Assembly (NCBI GenBank): GCA_003971905.1
Contig: RSEE01000053.1
Coordinates: forward strand, 410,825 to 474,824
Direction: 5' to 3'
Length of the DNA stretch: 64,000 nucleotides
DNA from: Moniliella sp. 'wahieum'
Lineage: Eukaryota; Basidiomycota; Moniliellomycetes; Moniliellales; Moniliellaceae
Made by a program: the position numbers and the translations under genes. Below are positions 11,158-22,348 of this stretch, in pieces; the first letter of the stretch is position 1; each line of letters opens with the position of its first letter. The notes below the pieces were generated by a model that was not told where the DNA came from, made no database searches, and saw only the letters and a list, made by a program, of their open reading frames with translations.

Positions 11158-12822
11158 ATGCTCGCTACCCAGACCGCCACGCCCATCGGCTACTTGCGCG
11201 ACGATGCCAACCTTCTAGCGACGATTGGCGGCCGCACTGCCTCGCGGCCTGTGGGCTTGCTCCGGTGCCAGGTTGATCCGCTGCAACAGACGATGGACAC
11301 GACGCTTGTCGACGCGCGTCTGGCTCCCCAGCTGCCCTTCAAGCCTGGCAAGAAGGGCAAGGCTTCCGCCCCCCCGAGAAGCCTAAGCAGGAGGATGATG
11401 CAGCCACCTACCACGTTCTTTTGGCCGATACCGTTCTGTTCCCCGAGGGTGGGGGACAGCCATCGGACCGCGGCACGCTGCGGATCGGGGAACATCAATG
11501 GCCCGTCGTAGATGCCGTTCGCCTTGGCCTGGACGCGATCCATGTTGTGCGTGTGCCGAAGGGAGAGGAGGTCTACCTCACCAAGGGTGCCCAGGTGCAG
11601 CTCACCGTCGACTGGGACCGGCGAACGGACCATATGGACCAGCATACGGGCCAACACCTCCTCTCGGATCTGTTGGAGCAACTGCCGACGCCCATCCCTA
11701 CGCTCGCGTGGTCATTGACCACGTACCCTCAGCCATGCTATGTCGAGTTGCCTCGCGCCCCGACCGAGGCGGAGCTAGCGCTGGTCTCGGAGCGTATCAG
11801 GCAGAGTATCAGTGGCAACCGATCGGTCCAAGTGGAGGTGGCGGCGATGCACGCCGTGCCGCGTCCCGAAAAGTTGCCAGAAGATTATGCTGGTACCCAT
11901 CTGAACGAGGAAGGCGTCGTGCGCACCGTCACGCTCGAAGGCTTAGCCCCCAACCCATGCTGTGGAACCCATTGGCCGTCCCTGGCGCCTCTGCGCTTGA
12001 TTCACATCCTGCCCACCACCACCAAGGTACGCGGGACCAATGTGCGTCTCTACTTTGCGGTGGGAGAGCGGGCGGTGCAGAACCTGGTTCCTGCCTTCAA
12101 CACAGCTACGGAACTCGCAAGGATGCTGGATGCCTCGCGCACCGAAGCGCCCGCGCGGCTCGAAGCATTGTTGCAGCGTGAACGGGCGCTGCGGAAACGT
12201 GAAGCTCGGTTGCGCGAAGAAGTAGCAGTGGACTTGGCCGAACAAATCCTTTCCCATCTCTCGCTCCCTCCCCTCCCTCCCGTGCCCCCCTCGGAGGTGA
12301 TTCTGACTACTTTGCTACTCGCAAAGCCGCGCTCGACGGCGCCGCCAGCATCGCTTGCTTCCGTGGGCCTTCAGCTGTAGCGATCGAAGTGTACCGTTCC
12401 GATGCGGATGCTGAGCTGCTGGCGGCGGTAGGGAAAGAAGTAAGTGCGGCGTACGAACAAGGCGGGGCGTTGCCTCCGCTCCTCCTTGCCCTTCGAAGCG
12501 GCCCCACCGCGCCACACCTTCCCCTGGCCCAATCCAACGCAAGTGCCACCCTGGTCCTGATGGGTCTGTCTCCTCTCTCTCCTTCGAGCGCCGAGGATGG
12601 GAAGGGCAAAAAGACCAAGATGCCCACCGCCGGGGAAAGTCTGGTGGCTGCCGCTGCGGACCGGCTGCGTGCTTCGGAGCTGGGCAAGCGGGTTAAGGGC
12701 GGGGGGAAGGGACGGTGGCAGGGCAAACTGGTTGCTGCGGCGGCAGGGGAGGCGGCGCGGTGGGAGCCCGAGGAGGCTCACGTGTTGACCAGCTGCTGCG
12801 CGCGACGGTGGGGGCCGAGTAA
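11158..12822 (+). CDS. AlaX-type alanyl-tRNA editing protein (AARSD1-like)
   Basis: A trans-editing deacylase that removes serine or glycine mischarged on tRNA-Ala. The start MLATQTATPIGYLRDD is followed by DTVLFPEGGGQPSD (the AlaRS editing-domain signature), HTGQH (11643-11657, zinc-binding HxxxH) and CCGTH (11958-11972, the second zinc pair). A C-terminal segment carries YFATRKAALDGAA and the Gly-rich GGGKGRWQGK seen in AARSD1 and AlaRS C-terminal regions. It ends RATVGAE, stop 12820-12822. About 555 codons, longer than human AARSD1 (about 412) because of linkers. Frame breaks of one missing base lie in a C run near 11375, in a C run near 12285 and near 12790. No intron is apparent. There is no aminoacylation domain, so this is not AlaRS. 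Confidence 0.88.
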
Positions 12823-13497
12823 GACTGCGACTAAGAACCAAGACGGACGGACAAAGACAGTACAACTGGGGTTTCGGATTCGGATTTCGCGTGGTGGGTG
12901 GGCTGGAGCCAAACAACATTGGCCCTTGGCCCAGGTTGTATGATTGCCATGGCTGGGGACGCGGCGCGAAGCATCTGCCCCATCCTATACACCAATCCCA
13001 GCGATCCCATTTGGAGCAGATGATAGAACCACATTGCACAACTGGGCGGTCAGGTCGATGCCCTCAAGGAAAGGGAATCCAGTTCGTCCAGTCGTTGCGA
13101 TGGGGGACCCCGTGGGACACAGGAAGGAGTTGGGCGTGCAGACGACGGGATGGGGGCTGGCCCCTGGATAGATCGTGTAGCGAAGTGCTTGATCGACTTG
13201 TAATTGAGCGGCAGCCGGGCGGCTTGCGCGCTTAGCGCGCTCAGCTGGGCCTGAAGCAGTGGCGAGCCAAGTCATCGATCATCGGTCGATTGTCCTGATT
13301 AATGAGCCAGACTATCGAATGTCGATTGCGATGATCCATCGCTGATCGACCCTGGCGAATGAATCCCGTTCGTTTATCTAGGTTTGATTGGGCGCTTTTG
13401 GACAATACGTTAAGCCAACCCGGCGGGGTTCCTTCTCGGTCCAAAAGATCAATCCGCGCCCTCCCTCCCTCCATCCATCTACCACCACGGCACGAAC
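12823..13497. other. Intergenic / promoter side of the ammonium transporter
   Basis: No gene recognised. A cluster of short CGATCA/TGATCG palindromic words lies at about 13265-13350, and one GATA-type site (TTATCT, minus AGATAA) near 13375. GATA factors control ammonium permeases in fungi, but a single site is weak evidence. Confidence 0.45.
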
Positions 13498-15166
13498 ATG
13501 ACGATGGCCACGCTGGGAGCCAACGGCAGGGTGGCTGCGACGGCAACGCGGTGCTGGACATGTGGGAGGCATGCAACAAGACTGATACGCTCTTTGTCAT
13601 GTTCTGCGCTGGTACGTCCCCTGGCTACTTTTCGCGTCTGCGTGCGCTTGCGCTTGTGCAGCGCCTCGCGAGCGTGTGGATGGCTGCCACGGACCCTGAC
13701 TGCTGAATCTGTGATCAGCGACCTGCTGGCTCGTTATCCCAGCCATCGGCATGGCCTACAGCGGCTATTCTGTCCGCCGCAACGGCCTGGCCAGCTATCT
13801 TCCTTCCTTGATCGCACTCGCCCTCACCTCGCTGCAATGTACGTCCCTGGTGTTACCTTGTCCCCAACACTGACACTGCGCCTCTGAAGGGTGGGGATGG
13901 GGCTACTCCCTTGCCTTTTCTGAGGGCAACGCGCTGATCGGCGACTTGAAGTACCTGTTTCATCGCGGGGTACTCTCCGAGCCCGTTGGTACCATCCCCG
14001 CTGTGCTCTTTTCTTTTTTCCAGCTCCTGTTCTGTGCCACGGTGGCTGCGATGAGCATGGGGGGCGGGACGGAACGGATCCGGCTGATTGCCCTCGTGCC
14101 CCTCGTGCTGCTCTGGACCACGTTCGTCTACTGCCCCTTGGCGCACATGGTGTGGACCGAGCAAGGCCTGCTCGCTCGGTTGGGCGTGTACGATTTTGCG
14201 GGGGGTACCGTGGTGCACATTCTATCCGGAGCCAGTGCGACTGCCATCTCAGTGTATCTGTCCCATCCGATCGGACGGAGCAAGAAAAGCTCCACCCGTA
14301 CCCCAGCCCACCTCCAGCTGCACAAGCCCCACAACATCCAATGGATGCTGCTTGGCATGATCCTTATCTGGTCCTGCTGGCTGCCCTTTGAATCGGGCAC
14401 CGCACTCGCACTCAACTTCAAAGCGGTCATGGCCTTTGTTGTGACCAACTTTGCCGCTGCCTCAGGGAGCGTGACATGGGCACTGTGGACTTGTATGTTC
14501 TCCCCTCCCCCTCTCAACCTACCATCACCGTTCGGCGGGACACCGAAGTGAGAGGCTCGAACAAGAAAGACTGACGCATGCGTGACAGACATGGAGGAGA
14601 AACGCTGGTCGCTGGACGCGGCGATGCTGGGGATGATGTCTGGTTTGGTGATGATCACGCCGGCGGGAGGGTTTGTGGGGGTGACGGATGCGGTCCTGTT
14701 GGGGGTGCTGGGAACGTGTTTGATCCGCCAAATGCTTCGGTACAAGTTCTCGGGGCATGCGCAGTCGGTGCGATGGGTGGACCCGGCGGATGTGTTTGCG
14801 ACACATGCGTTTGGCGGCGTGGTAGCCACCTTGTTGACGGGTGTATTTGCCAGCAAGGAGGTGGCCAGTTGGGATGGCGAGACAGTGATCCCGGGCGGGG
14901 TGCTGTACGATGGTCACACTGTCCAACTCGTCATCCAATTCGTTGAGGCATGCGTCGGAGCCACCTGGGCATTTGGCGCGACGTACTTGTTTATGGTGCT
15001 GATTGACCAGGTGCCCGGCCTGGAGGTGCTGGCGACCGATGAGGACCTCAAAGTCGGCATGGACGCTGCACAGCTTTTGGAGTCTCTTTCGGGTGACCAC
15101 GCGCAAGACGAGGCGGACTACCACCGCATGGCCACCTCGAGGGTCAAGTTGCACTGTGACATGTGA
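13498..15166 (+). CDS. Ammonium transporter (Mep/Amt family)
   Basis: A plasma-membrane ammonium permease with about 11 membrane segments. Four exons: 13498-13611, 13719-13838, 13890-14492, 14589-15166. All introns have GTACGT or GTATGT donors and AG acceptors, and phases join exactly (for example T|GG gives the second W of LQWWGWGYSLAFSE). Family marks are IPAIGMAYSGYSVRR, the Amt signature DFAGGTVVHI (first pore His) and THAFGGVVATLLTGVFA (second pore His). The conserved C-terminal tail is ATDEDLKVGMDAAQ. The N-terminus is short and has one missing base near 13530. Exons 2-4 are intact, making this one of the best-preserved genes in the window. Close to Mep2/Amt by motif; sensor versus simple transporter cannot be judged. 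Confidence 0.93.
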
Positions 15167-17841
15167 GTGATAAGATAATCATCTCTCCGTTCAGTGTCAC
15201 GGGGGGGCGAGAGCCGGCGTGGGCGTGGGCATAACCAAAAGTCCATGTCATCCAGGATCGCCGTAGGGCACTCTATTACAGGCTCAACGTGCTCAACGCT
15301 TCTCCAGAGCCCAAACCGTCTTCAATGCTGCAAAACAGAAAGACATATGCTTGCTCTGTGTCATGGTATGGCGTATACTATAAGACCTAAGGCCCAAAGC
15401 CAGAAGCTGCCCCCGCCAGGAACTAGAGACTAAAGTAACGATAGTTGCAGGTTGGGTTAGCTACCCCAGGATGAGATCGATGGCTGTGGCGTCCTCGCGC
15501 TCTCTTTGAGCCAAGAGGGGGTGGGGTAGCGGGAAATCGCATTCGCTCCAGGCGAGTCTTCGGAGACTTAAAGCTTAACATGTGACAGGGGACCAGAGAC
15601 TGAGTCGTGAGCAGCACCCACGTGCCACATCTCTGTCCCAGTATTAGGGAGGAGAGGAGGACCACATGTTTTCAGTCAGTACTCAGTCTGAGTACTCAGT
15701 CCGCATGGGAAGCGTTCCGTAACGCGCGCTCTTTCGTGGCCTCCGTCAAGCCCATTTCCTCTCAGTTTTTGTTACTCTTACTTGCCGAGCTACACCTCTC
15801 TGCTTTCGCCCCAGCTCGGCCTGCTCTCTCCCTTCCAAGTGTTCTCGGTGTTGTGCTTGCATACTGAGACCAGGGCTGCCAGCGGACTTGTTTCGAGGGA
15901 TTCGGCCAGGGTCACAACCGTGGCAGTCGCCAGCCTCGGACCTCAGCGCGTTCGTTCAGATCTCAGAGGTTGAGAGGGGTAATGCGGTAAAATGTCTAAT
16001 GCTTGACTTGCGATGCTGAGTGCTCGCTGGCGCTCCTAGACTGAGGTCTCAGGTCCTCAGGCAGACTGAACATGTCCCAGACCACATACAGCCGGCCTCT
16101 GTCTCCGCGGAGGTGTGGTATGCACTGAAATCCGTGCGGTATGCCGCCTCTTCGTTGGTAGTGTGTGCCCTTGAGGTGTGGAAAAATGTGCCTCCCTTTT
16201 GTCTATGATCCGCATGCTTCATAGGACTGCACCACCTTCCCCGTGAGTATCCGCGTGACCCTAAGCGGCAAGCCCCGTCTGCTGTGATGGTCTCTGCAGT
16301 CCCGGTCACCGGTTACCGGGTACCGACAACCGATAATCGGATCCATAATCGGATTGATAACCGATTTAATGACAGGTCGTCACCGGCTCACCGACAATTG
16401 ATCGACCTAGGCGCTCCCCTTGCCACGTGCAGCAGCAAGACGGGTGTCACGTGGTGCAGGCTCAGCGCTCAGTGTAAGCTGAGGACGTTGGAAGTTCCAT
16501 GTAGGAACAGCACAAACGAGTACATGTGGCTCCAAGCTCCAAGCTTCAGGCTTTGCTTCATCAACCATTCATGTCCACATCCATCATCCATCGTTGCCAC
16601 AAGGGTTGTCTCCAGCCCGTGAAAGGGACTCGTCTGAGTACTTACTCAGTACTGACGTACATACTGACGTCCTCGCACCCACTCAAGCACAACTCGCCTA
16701 TGCAGATGATCAACGATTAACGATTAACATTCTTTCGACGTACTTCAAGCTTCAAGCTTCAAGCTTAACGTACTGGCGAATGTCCCCCCATGCTTCTCGC
16801 GAGTCGCTGCTAGCCAATCGCGTGGAAGGCGCTCGAGGAAGCCTGAGGTGGATCAGATCATCGATCAGGTGGCTCCTTTGCCTGTATCTGGGGCTTTGAG
16901 TGTCGGTGCCCGTTCCGACGCGGAAGACGAAAACAGTCTCTGCGTGCGTTCATCGTTGAACGTTAAACGTCAAGTACGTTAAGCGGACACGTCGAACGCT
17001 GATCGTCAAACGTCTCCATCAGGCATCGCATCCATCATCAGATCTCAGATTGCGTTACCATCTTCAGCTACCCGCGCTACGTTCAGCTGAGCGTTGTTCA
17101 GCGGTTCGGCAGTGTACCATGCACCAACGTACTCATCGTACTCGCCCTACCGATCCTTTACGCCCACGCGCCCTCGGTTAAAGACGTTAAACGTTAAACG
17201 CTAAGGCGCTAAGGTCGAATAAGGCCCTGGGGGCGGGGGGGGGCTGACTCAGGCTCACAGGCCCCAGGGGCATCAAGCGATCACAGCCTTCAAGTGAAGC
17301 CTCATTTGAAGCTCCAAGGTCGTCAGGGTCTTCCCTATTACCTTTCTTGGCGTATATACGCACTGCAGTGGCTCGTCGGCATCGATAATCATATCATCGT
17401 ACTGCGTCGCCCCCACGACATGCACGTCACGCGTCATGCATGCCACATTGATGCCAACACCAGAGGACAGCTTGGTGTACACACAAAACATATGTACACC
17501 AGTAGCGAATGGCCGCGGAGGGACAAGTATCATCCTATCGCGAGACCCTGACGATGTCCTAGTAGCTCTGCGGAACCACGCGGTATAGTAGCCATGCAAT
17601 ATGCCCCGTCGCAGCATCCCATTTGCATCCTCGTCTTCGTCTTTCTCTTGATGCTCATCCTCACCCTCATCCATCCCACCATCGACACAGCCGCTTTCGC
17701 GCCCCAACTGTCCCCCTCCTATCGCCTTTTCGCAGCAGCCCCTGGCCGTTTGCCCTCACTACATCTTCACTCTCCATCACTCTCTTCCACCGCGTCATCT
17801 TTCCGTTTCTCCCACCCCCAACCCCTACTTTGTTTGCCAAC
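15167..17841. other. Long intergenic region, less GC-rich, with short repeated words
   Basis: No gene is recognised over 2.7 kb. It holds AGTACTCAGT-type palindromic words (15675-15705, 16635-16670), ACCGATAATCGG-like inverted words (16315-16370), a TTCAAGC triplet repeat (16745-16767) and GTTAAACGTTAAACG-type words (16955-16985, 17178-17205). A C/T-rich stretch precedes the next gene. Confidence 0.5.
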
Positions 17842-19294
17842 ATGCCCCCGCACGCGCTGGGCGCGGCGTTTGCTGCCTCAGCTTCCTCCTCCTCCGCCGG
17901 TTCCACCTCAACACTCAATCCCTCCTTCCATGAGCAGGATGTCTTCTCTCGAATCTTCCGCCGCGCTCGCGGTCTCCCTTGTTCTTTCGTACGTCTCGTC
18001 CTCTCCTTGCTCTGTGCTCATCATTGTTAGCACATATATATCCGTTTCATCTTGCCTGGTGGAGAGGAGAGCTAAAACTGACCCCTCCAGCGCAGAGGCG
18101 TGATCCTGTGGGAATGAGTTGTCAGTCTTCCAGGCGACATTAAATACGTCTTTTACCCCGAGACGATCCGTGTGCTTGGCCCGTTTCTTCCCAATGGGCG
18201 CAAGCGGCACCGTGCCCCTGCCCTGGTTAGTGTCCTGCTCCTGGTGATTCGACTGCTGGCGCTTCCCATTGTAGGGCTCATGCTTGCATCCTATTACACC
18301 TCTACTCGATGCCAAGCGTACTCCCGCGCCTACACCATCATGATGGGCGTCTGCTCCGTTGCCTGCCAAAGCCTGTTTGGGGTCCGCAGTCTCTCGTGCA
18401 TTTCTATTCCAAACTACCGCACTGCCCTTGCGTACATTTGGAGCATCTCCCTCTTCTGTCTCTTGGGTGCTTGGATCGCATTTGGTGCATTGGTACATCA
18501 GGAAGAGTACGTATCCTAACCCCTCTCCACCCCGACCATGCCTCCATGGTCAACGCTGATTGTGGCATCTTTGCAGGTTGCCCATGCGCTGGCCCGACAA
18601 TTATTCGATTGGGTTTCAATGTGCGGCCCCCAATGCCAACGTTCCTCTCGGCATTGTCACGTACGCAGGGACGTTTGTGCTGGACATGAGTTTTTTGGTG
18701 ACAACCATCATTGCGTTTACCGAGCGAGCGCAGCCCAACCTCGCTCCTGCTTCGCCCCGCGCCCAAACCAAGCCTGTGAAATGGGCTGGATTTCGGATCC
18801 GTGCCCTGTCGGCCGTCACGCGGCAGTTCCTTACCGACCAATGGATCTTCTTCCTGGTCGCCATCATCCTTGAGGTATTCAACATTATCTACTCGGCGTA
18901 TATGACGCTGCATGAGAACAACTCAGTTTTGGGTTCCATCTTCCCCATTCACGCCGCTCTTTCGCTCTGCTTGGGCCCACGGACGGTCGTGTCGCTGAAA
19001 CGTGTGTCGCAAGTGAAGGTTTCCCAAGGTTCTTCTGACCCCTTGAAAAGTCACCCTCAGTTCCCCGTCATCACCACGGTCCATCGTTCCATGTACGACG
19101 ATATGGAAATGGAAGTGCAGGCACCAGTACGGGAAAAAACCGAAAAGGCCGACGACCCCGAACTCGCCGTCGTCTGCCAAACCACTGTGGAAGTATGGTC
19201 CGATCAACCTACTTCCAGTACCCGAGCCGCCCCCTCATTCGACTCTCACTCGACCCCTCATGTTGTTACTCAACAGGTACCACGAAACATCTGA
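17842..19294 (+). CDS. Unrecognised fungal multi-pass membrane protein
   Basis: Start MPPHALGAAFAASA. Intron 1 is 17989-18090 (GTACGT donor, CTGAC branch) and intron 2 is 18507-18576, whose removal joins EE|LPMRWPDNYSIGF in phase. Hydrophobic segments include VSVLLLVIRLLALPIVGLML, TALAYIWSISLFCLLGAWIAF, GTFVLDMSFLVTTIIAF and WIFFLVAIILEVFNIIYSAY. The tail after residue ~380 is hydrophilic. The segment SLPGDIKYVFYPETIRV followed by a basic loop resembles basidiomycete membrane proteins of the DUF6533 kind, but I am not sure. An in-frame TGA stands at 18115-18117 where the context suggests Trp (LWE-stop-VVSLPGD). A second exon 1 frame, MSSLESSAALAVSLVLS, could skip it through a later acceptor at 18129. 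Function unknown. Confidence 0.65.
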
Positions 19295-20051
19295 TACCCC
19301 CCCTCCCTCTCCCCTCCTCTCCGCTTAGCGCACGACCTCTGCGTCAGCGCGCAGGCCCGCCCTCCCTCGTTGTCCCCGAGCGCATGATCGGGAATGTAGT
19401 ACCATATAATGTGGATATATGATCGTTTTGTTGCCCTCTTCTCTCGATCTCCGCTGCGTGGTTTGGTGCTGGGGTGAAACCTTGTGCGGGGGTTTGACCC
19501 TTGTGATGTTTCCATCCCTTTTGCCTGCTCCACCTGACGACTGCCGTGTCTCTCCGTGCTGCAGCTGCACACCCTCGGCCCCCTGCCCCCATATACACAT
19601 CGAGTACCGAAGGCAGAGTGCATGAAAGGGGCATAGAATGGCTCGCTTATCATTTTTGCTGACGTTGACCATGTGGCCCTGCACCTGCTCTGGGACCTGG
19701 TCCACGTGGTTGTGGATGAACGTGTGCACCCCTACCTCGTTGCATGAAAGGCTGGATGGATGGATGGAGGGGGGATGGGCACGGCACGAGAAGGCAAGGC
19801 AGACAGGGCAGGGCACGGAGTGGCGTGTGGGTGCTGAAGCCAAGGCGGCGCTTCAACAGCTCCAACAGGGGTAGATGGGGTGGAAGGACAGCGGGGTAAA
19901 CGGGAAGTGCTCCACGTCAAGTTTTGTTCACGCGTCACGCGTCACGCGCTCGCTCGCTTGCGTTCCGTTCCGCCCTGCCAAACTTTTTGCCTCTTCGCTG
20001 GGCTTGGTCTGGAAATGGAGATTGGACGGGACGCCGAGGCAGCCGAGGAAG
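19295..20051. other. Intergenic, no gene recognised
   Basis: A spacer between the membrane protein and the Tan1-like gene. Long minus-strand frames here are compositional. Confidence 0.5.
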
Positions 20052-21735
20052 ATGGCGCGGCCACTTGAGCTCAAGACTGCGCCCACCGAGCCCGGAGCAC
20101 CGAAACGATCGCAGGCTGCAGCCCCCGCAAATGGGTAGGTCGGCTTCCGCGCCCGGCCCCCGTCTCCTGGTGGGGGCTCGTTCGGGCTCCTTTTTTCCTT
20201 CCCCCGCGTGTCTGCTGTCTGGGCCACTGACATTCGCACCGCAGGCAAGAGGAAAGCCCCGCCGACGAGCGGCAGCAATGCCAAGGCCAGCTCCAAGCGT
20301 GCGTGCTTTCCGTCGCTGGTTGGGCGACCCGGAATCTACTACACTGCTCCGAGGGGCAAGGAAGCACGGGCGGGACAGGACCTGCTCCAGATCTTGCAAC
20401 ACGTACGTCGCGTCTTCCTTTCTTCCTCCCTTCCTCCCTTCCCCTTTGCCTCCATGCCTGCACGCCCTATACTCGACGCGGGTGCACACCCAGGTACCCC
20501 GAACCAGAGGATCTAACAATGGGATGGTGGGTTGAAACAGGCCATTGAGCATGTGTATCCTTCCTCGTCGGCCCCGGCCCCGAAGCAGAACGAAAAGTCC
20601 ACCCAAAAAGGAGACGAGGCCGACGAGCTGGAACGCGAGTTGGCCCAGCTCCGTGCAGAGCGGGGAACCAAATCGGTACCAAACCCAAACCCAAACCCAA
20701 CGGTCTCGAACTCTTACCTTTGAGCAACATCGATTGCGGTATGTTCCCCATCTATCTGTTCTTAGCCCCCCCCCCTCCGCTTCCATGAGCCTTCTGTGGC
20801 CCTGCTACGATGCAACGATGCAACGATGCAACGATGCAACGATGCAACGATGCAACGATGCAACGATGCAACGATGCAACGATGCAACGATGTAACGATG
20901 CGATGTTGGATGGCACTGACGCACGCATGACCCAGTGGGCTTCATCGCCACGCCGCCCGAGTACGATCCGCGTCGGCTGGCCAAGCACGTGCTCCACACG
21001 GCACTGCAAGAGGGCAAGACATATTCGCGCTTTGTCCTGCGTCTCACGCCTGTGGTGGGCACGGTACGTGCCGAACCCGAGGCCGTGCGCGGCTTGGCGG
21101 CCGAAGCGTGCCGAGGGGTTACTCCCGTTCGCTCTTCCGCCCTTTCTGGCTCCTCTGTCAATCCCCGCGCTTCCCCAGCCCCCGTCCCAGCACCCGATGC
21201 AGCGCCCGATGCAGCGCCCGATCACGATGCAGCCCATGAGGAGGCACCAGGGCAGGCGAACCACCCCATGAGCGCCGACGTGATCACGTTTAAGATTGAG
21301 CCGCGGGTCCGCAGCTCGGCGCCGTTGGAGCGGGAGGAACTGATTCGTTTGGTGGGCGCATCGGTACCGAGCGGATGGAAGGCGCAGTTGGCCCAGCCTG
21401 ATGTCTGGTTGCTCGTCGAGACGGCCCGGGTACGTTGCGTTATCTCGTGTTGTGTTGTGTTGTGTTGTGTTGTGTTGTGTTATCTTGGGGGAGAGGGGGG
21501 GAGGGGCGTTGTTGGTCCCCGTTCCTCCCTCGTCCATGTGACATGCTACACGCTACCTCCGGTGCCCTGAGCCATGGGCGGTGTGTTGTCTGAGTCTGGA
21601 ACTGACGCTGTGCATGTTTACTTTCAGGCCTACGTCTCCATTGGCGTCCTGGACGAGTTTGATCGGCTGGGCAAATACAATCTGCAAACCTGTGCCGAAT
21701 GGGGGCGCAAGAGGTCGGCTGCAAACACCGAGTAA
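20052..21735 (+). CDS. Tan1/THUMPD1-like tRNA acetylation adaptor (THUMP domain)
   Basis: Tan1 binds tRNA and lets the Kre33/NAT10 acetyltransferase make N4-acetylcytidine at C12 of tRNA-Ser/Leu. The N-terminus MARPLELKTAPTEPG leads to a basic KRKAPPTSG region, then RPGIYYTAPRGKEARAGQDLLQIL (first conserved block), a coil DELERELAQLRAERG, then TALQEGKTYSRFVLRLTPV. The THUMP region is FKIEPRV, REELIRLVGASVP, QPDVWLLVETAR. It ends LDEFDRLGKYNLQTCAEW. Introns: 20135-20244, 20403-20540, 20739-20935 (carrying a minisatellite) and 21430-21627 (with TTGTG repeats). Phases fit at three junctions; the first junction (20134/20245) is one base out of phase, and another break lies near 20680. A Pro/Ala insert (DAAPDAAPDHDAA) sits in the THUMP linker. 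Confidence 0.85.
20807..20900. repeat. GATGCAAC octamer minisatellite inside a Tan1 intron
   Basis: About 11 copies of the eight-base unit GATGCAAC, the last ones diverged (GATGTAAC). It lies within intron 3 (20739-20935) of the Tan1-like gene. Confidence 0.9.
21440..21482. repeat. TTGTG pentanucleotide repeat in a Tan1 intron
   Basis: About seven copies of the unit TTGTG inside intron 4 (21430-21627). Confidence 0.85.
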
Positions 21736-22074
21736 AGGGGGGCACGGGGGCACCAACGGCATTGCCGAGACAACGACAAACGAATAGGCCGCACAGACAC
21801 GGCGTCCACATGGGCACCCAGCGCAGTGCGGCCACAGCCCCAAGCAGCGCGACCAGGTCAACAATCCTACGCCTCGACGCCGCACGGCCAGCAAGGGCGA
21901 CGATGGCGTGGGTTATTGGCGGCCACCGCAGCAGCCGTCCCGCTTGGTATCAAACACGTCAACCGCGTTCCTTTTTGGCACAGTACCCACGTCGCCATAG
22001 CCCCCCCCCCCCCCTGTGTAGAGGTTCTGTTTGTACAAGCGCTGTAGTTCTTGGAGGTGCCAACCTTTGTTCTC

Positions 22075-22308
22075 CCATCCATCTCCATCTCCGTCTCCAT
22101 CTCCATCTCCATCTCCATCTCCATCTCCATCTCCATCTCCATCTCCATCTCCATCTCCATCTCCATCTCCATCTCCATCTCCATCTCCATCTCCATCTCC
22201 ATCTCCATCTCCATCTCCATCTCCATCTCCATCTCCATCTCCATCTCCATCTCCATCTCCATCTCCATCTCCTCCATCTCCATCTCCATCTCCATCTCCA
22301 TCTCCATC
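22075..22308. repeat. (CATCTC)n hexanucleotide microsatellite, about 230 bp
   Basis: About 38 near-perfect copies with one CGTCTC variant near the start and a half-unit slip near 22272. A run of C (about 22001-22014) lies just upstream. It sits between the 3' ends of the convergent Tan1-like and Mmc1-like genes. It makes open frames on both strands (Ser/Pro, Ile/Ser, Gly/Asp, Glu/Met) that should not be called genes. Confidence 0.95.
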
Positions 22309-22348
22309 CCCCCCATCTCTCTGTACATGGTGCGAGGCAGTGGATAGA

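Noticed and set aside
11158-12822. Alanyl-tRNA synthetase
   Set aside because: The aminoacylation core is absent; only the editing and C-terminal parts are present, so it is a stand-alone editing protein.
15167-17841. Centromere or replication origin in the AT-richer spacer
   Set aside because: Only short repeated words are seen; nothing specific to either.
17842-19294. A classical seven-helix receptor
   Set aside because: Several membrane segments are seen but no receptor motif; left as unknown.
20807-20900. CRISPR-like repeat
   Set aside because: Units are contiguous without spacers; it is a minisatellite in a eukaryotic intron.
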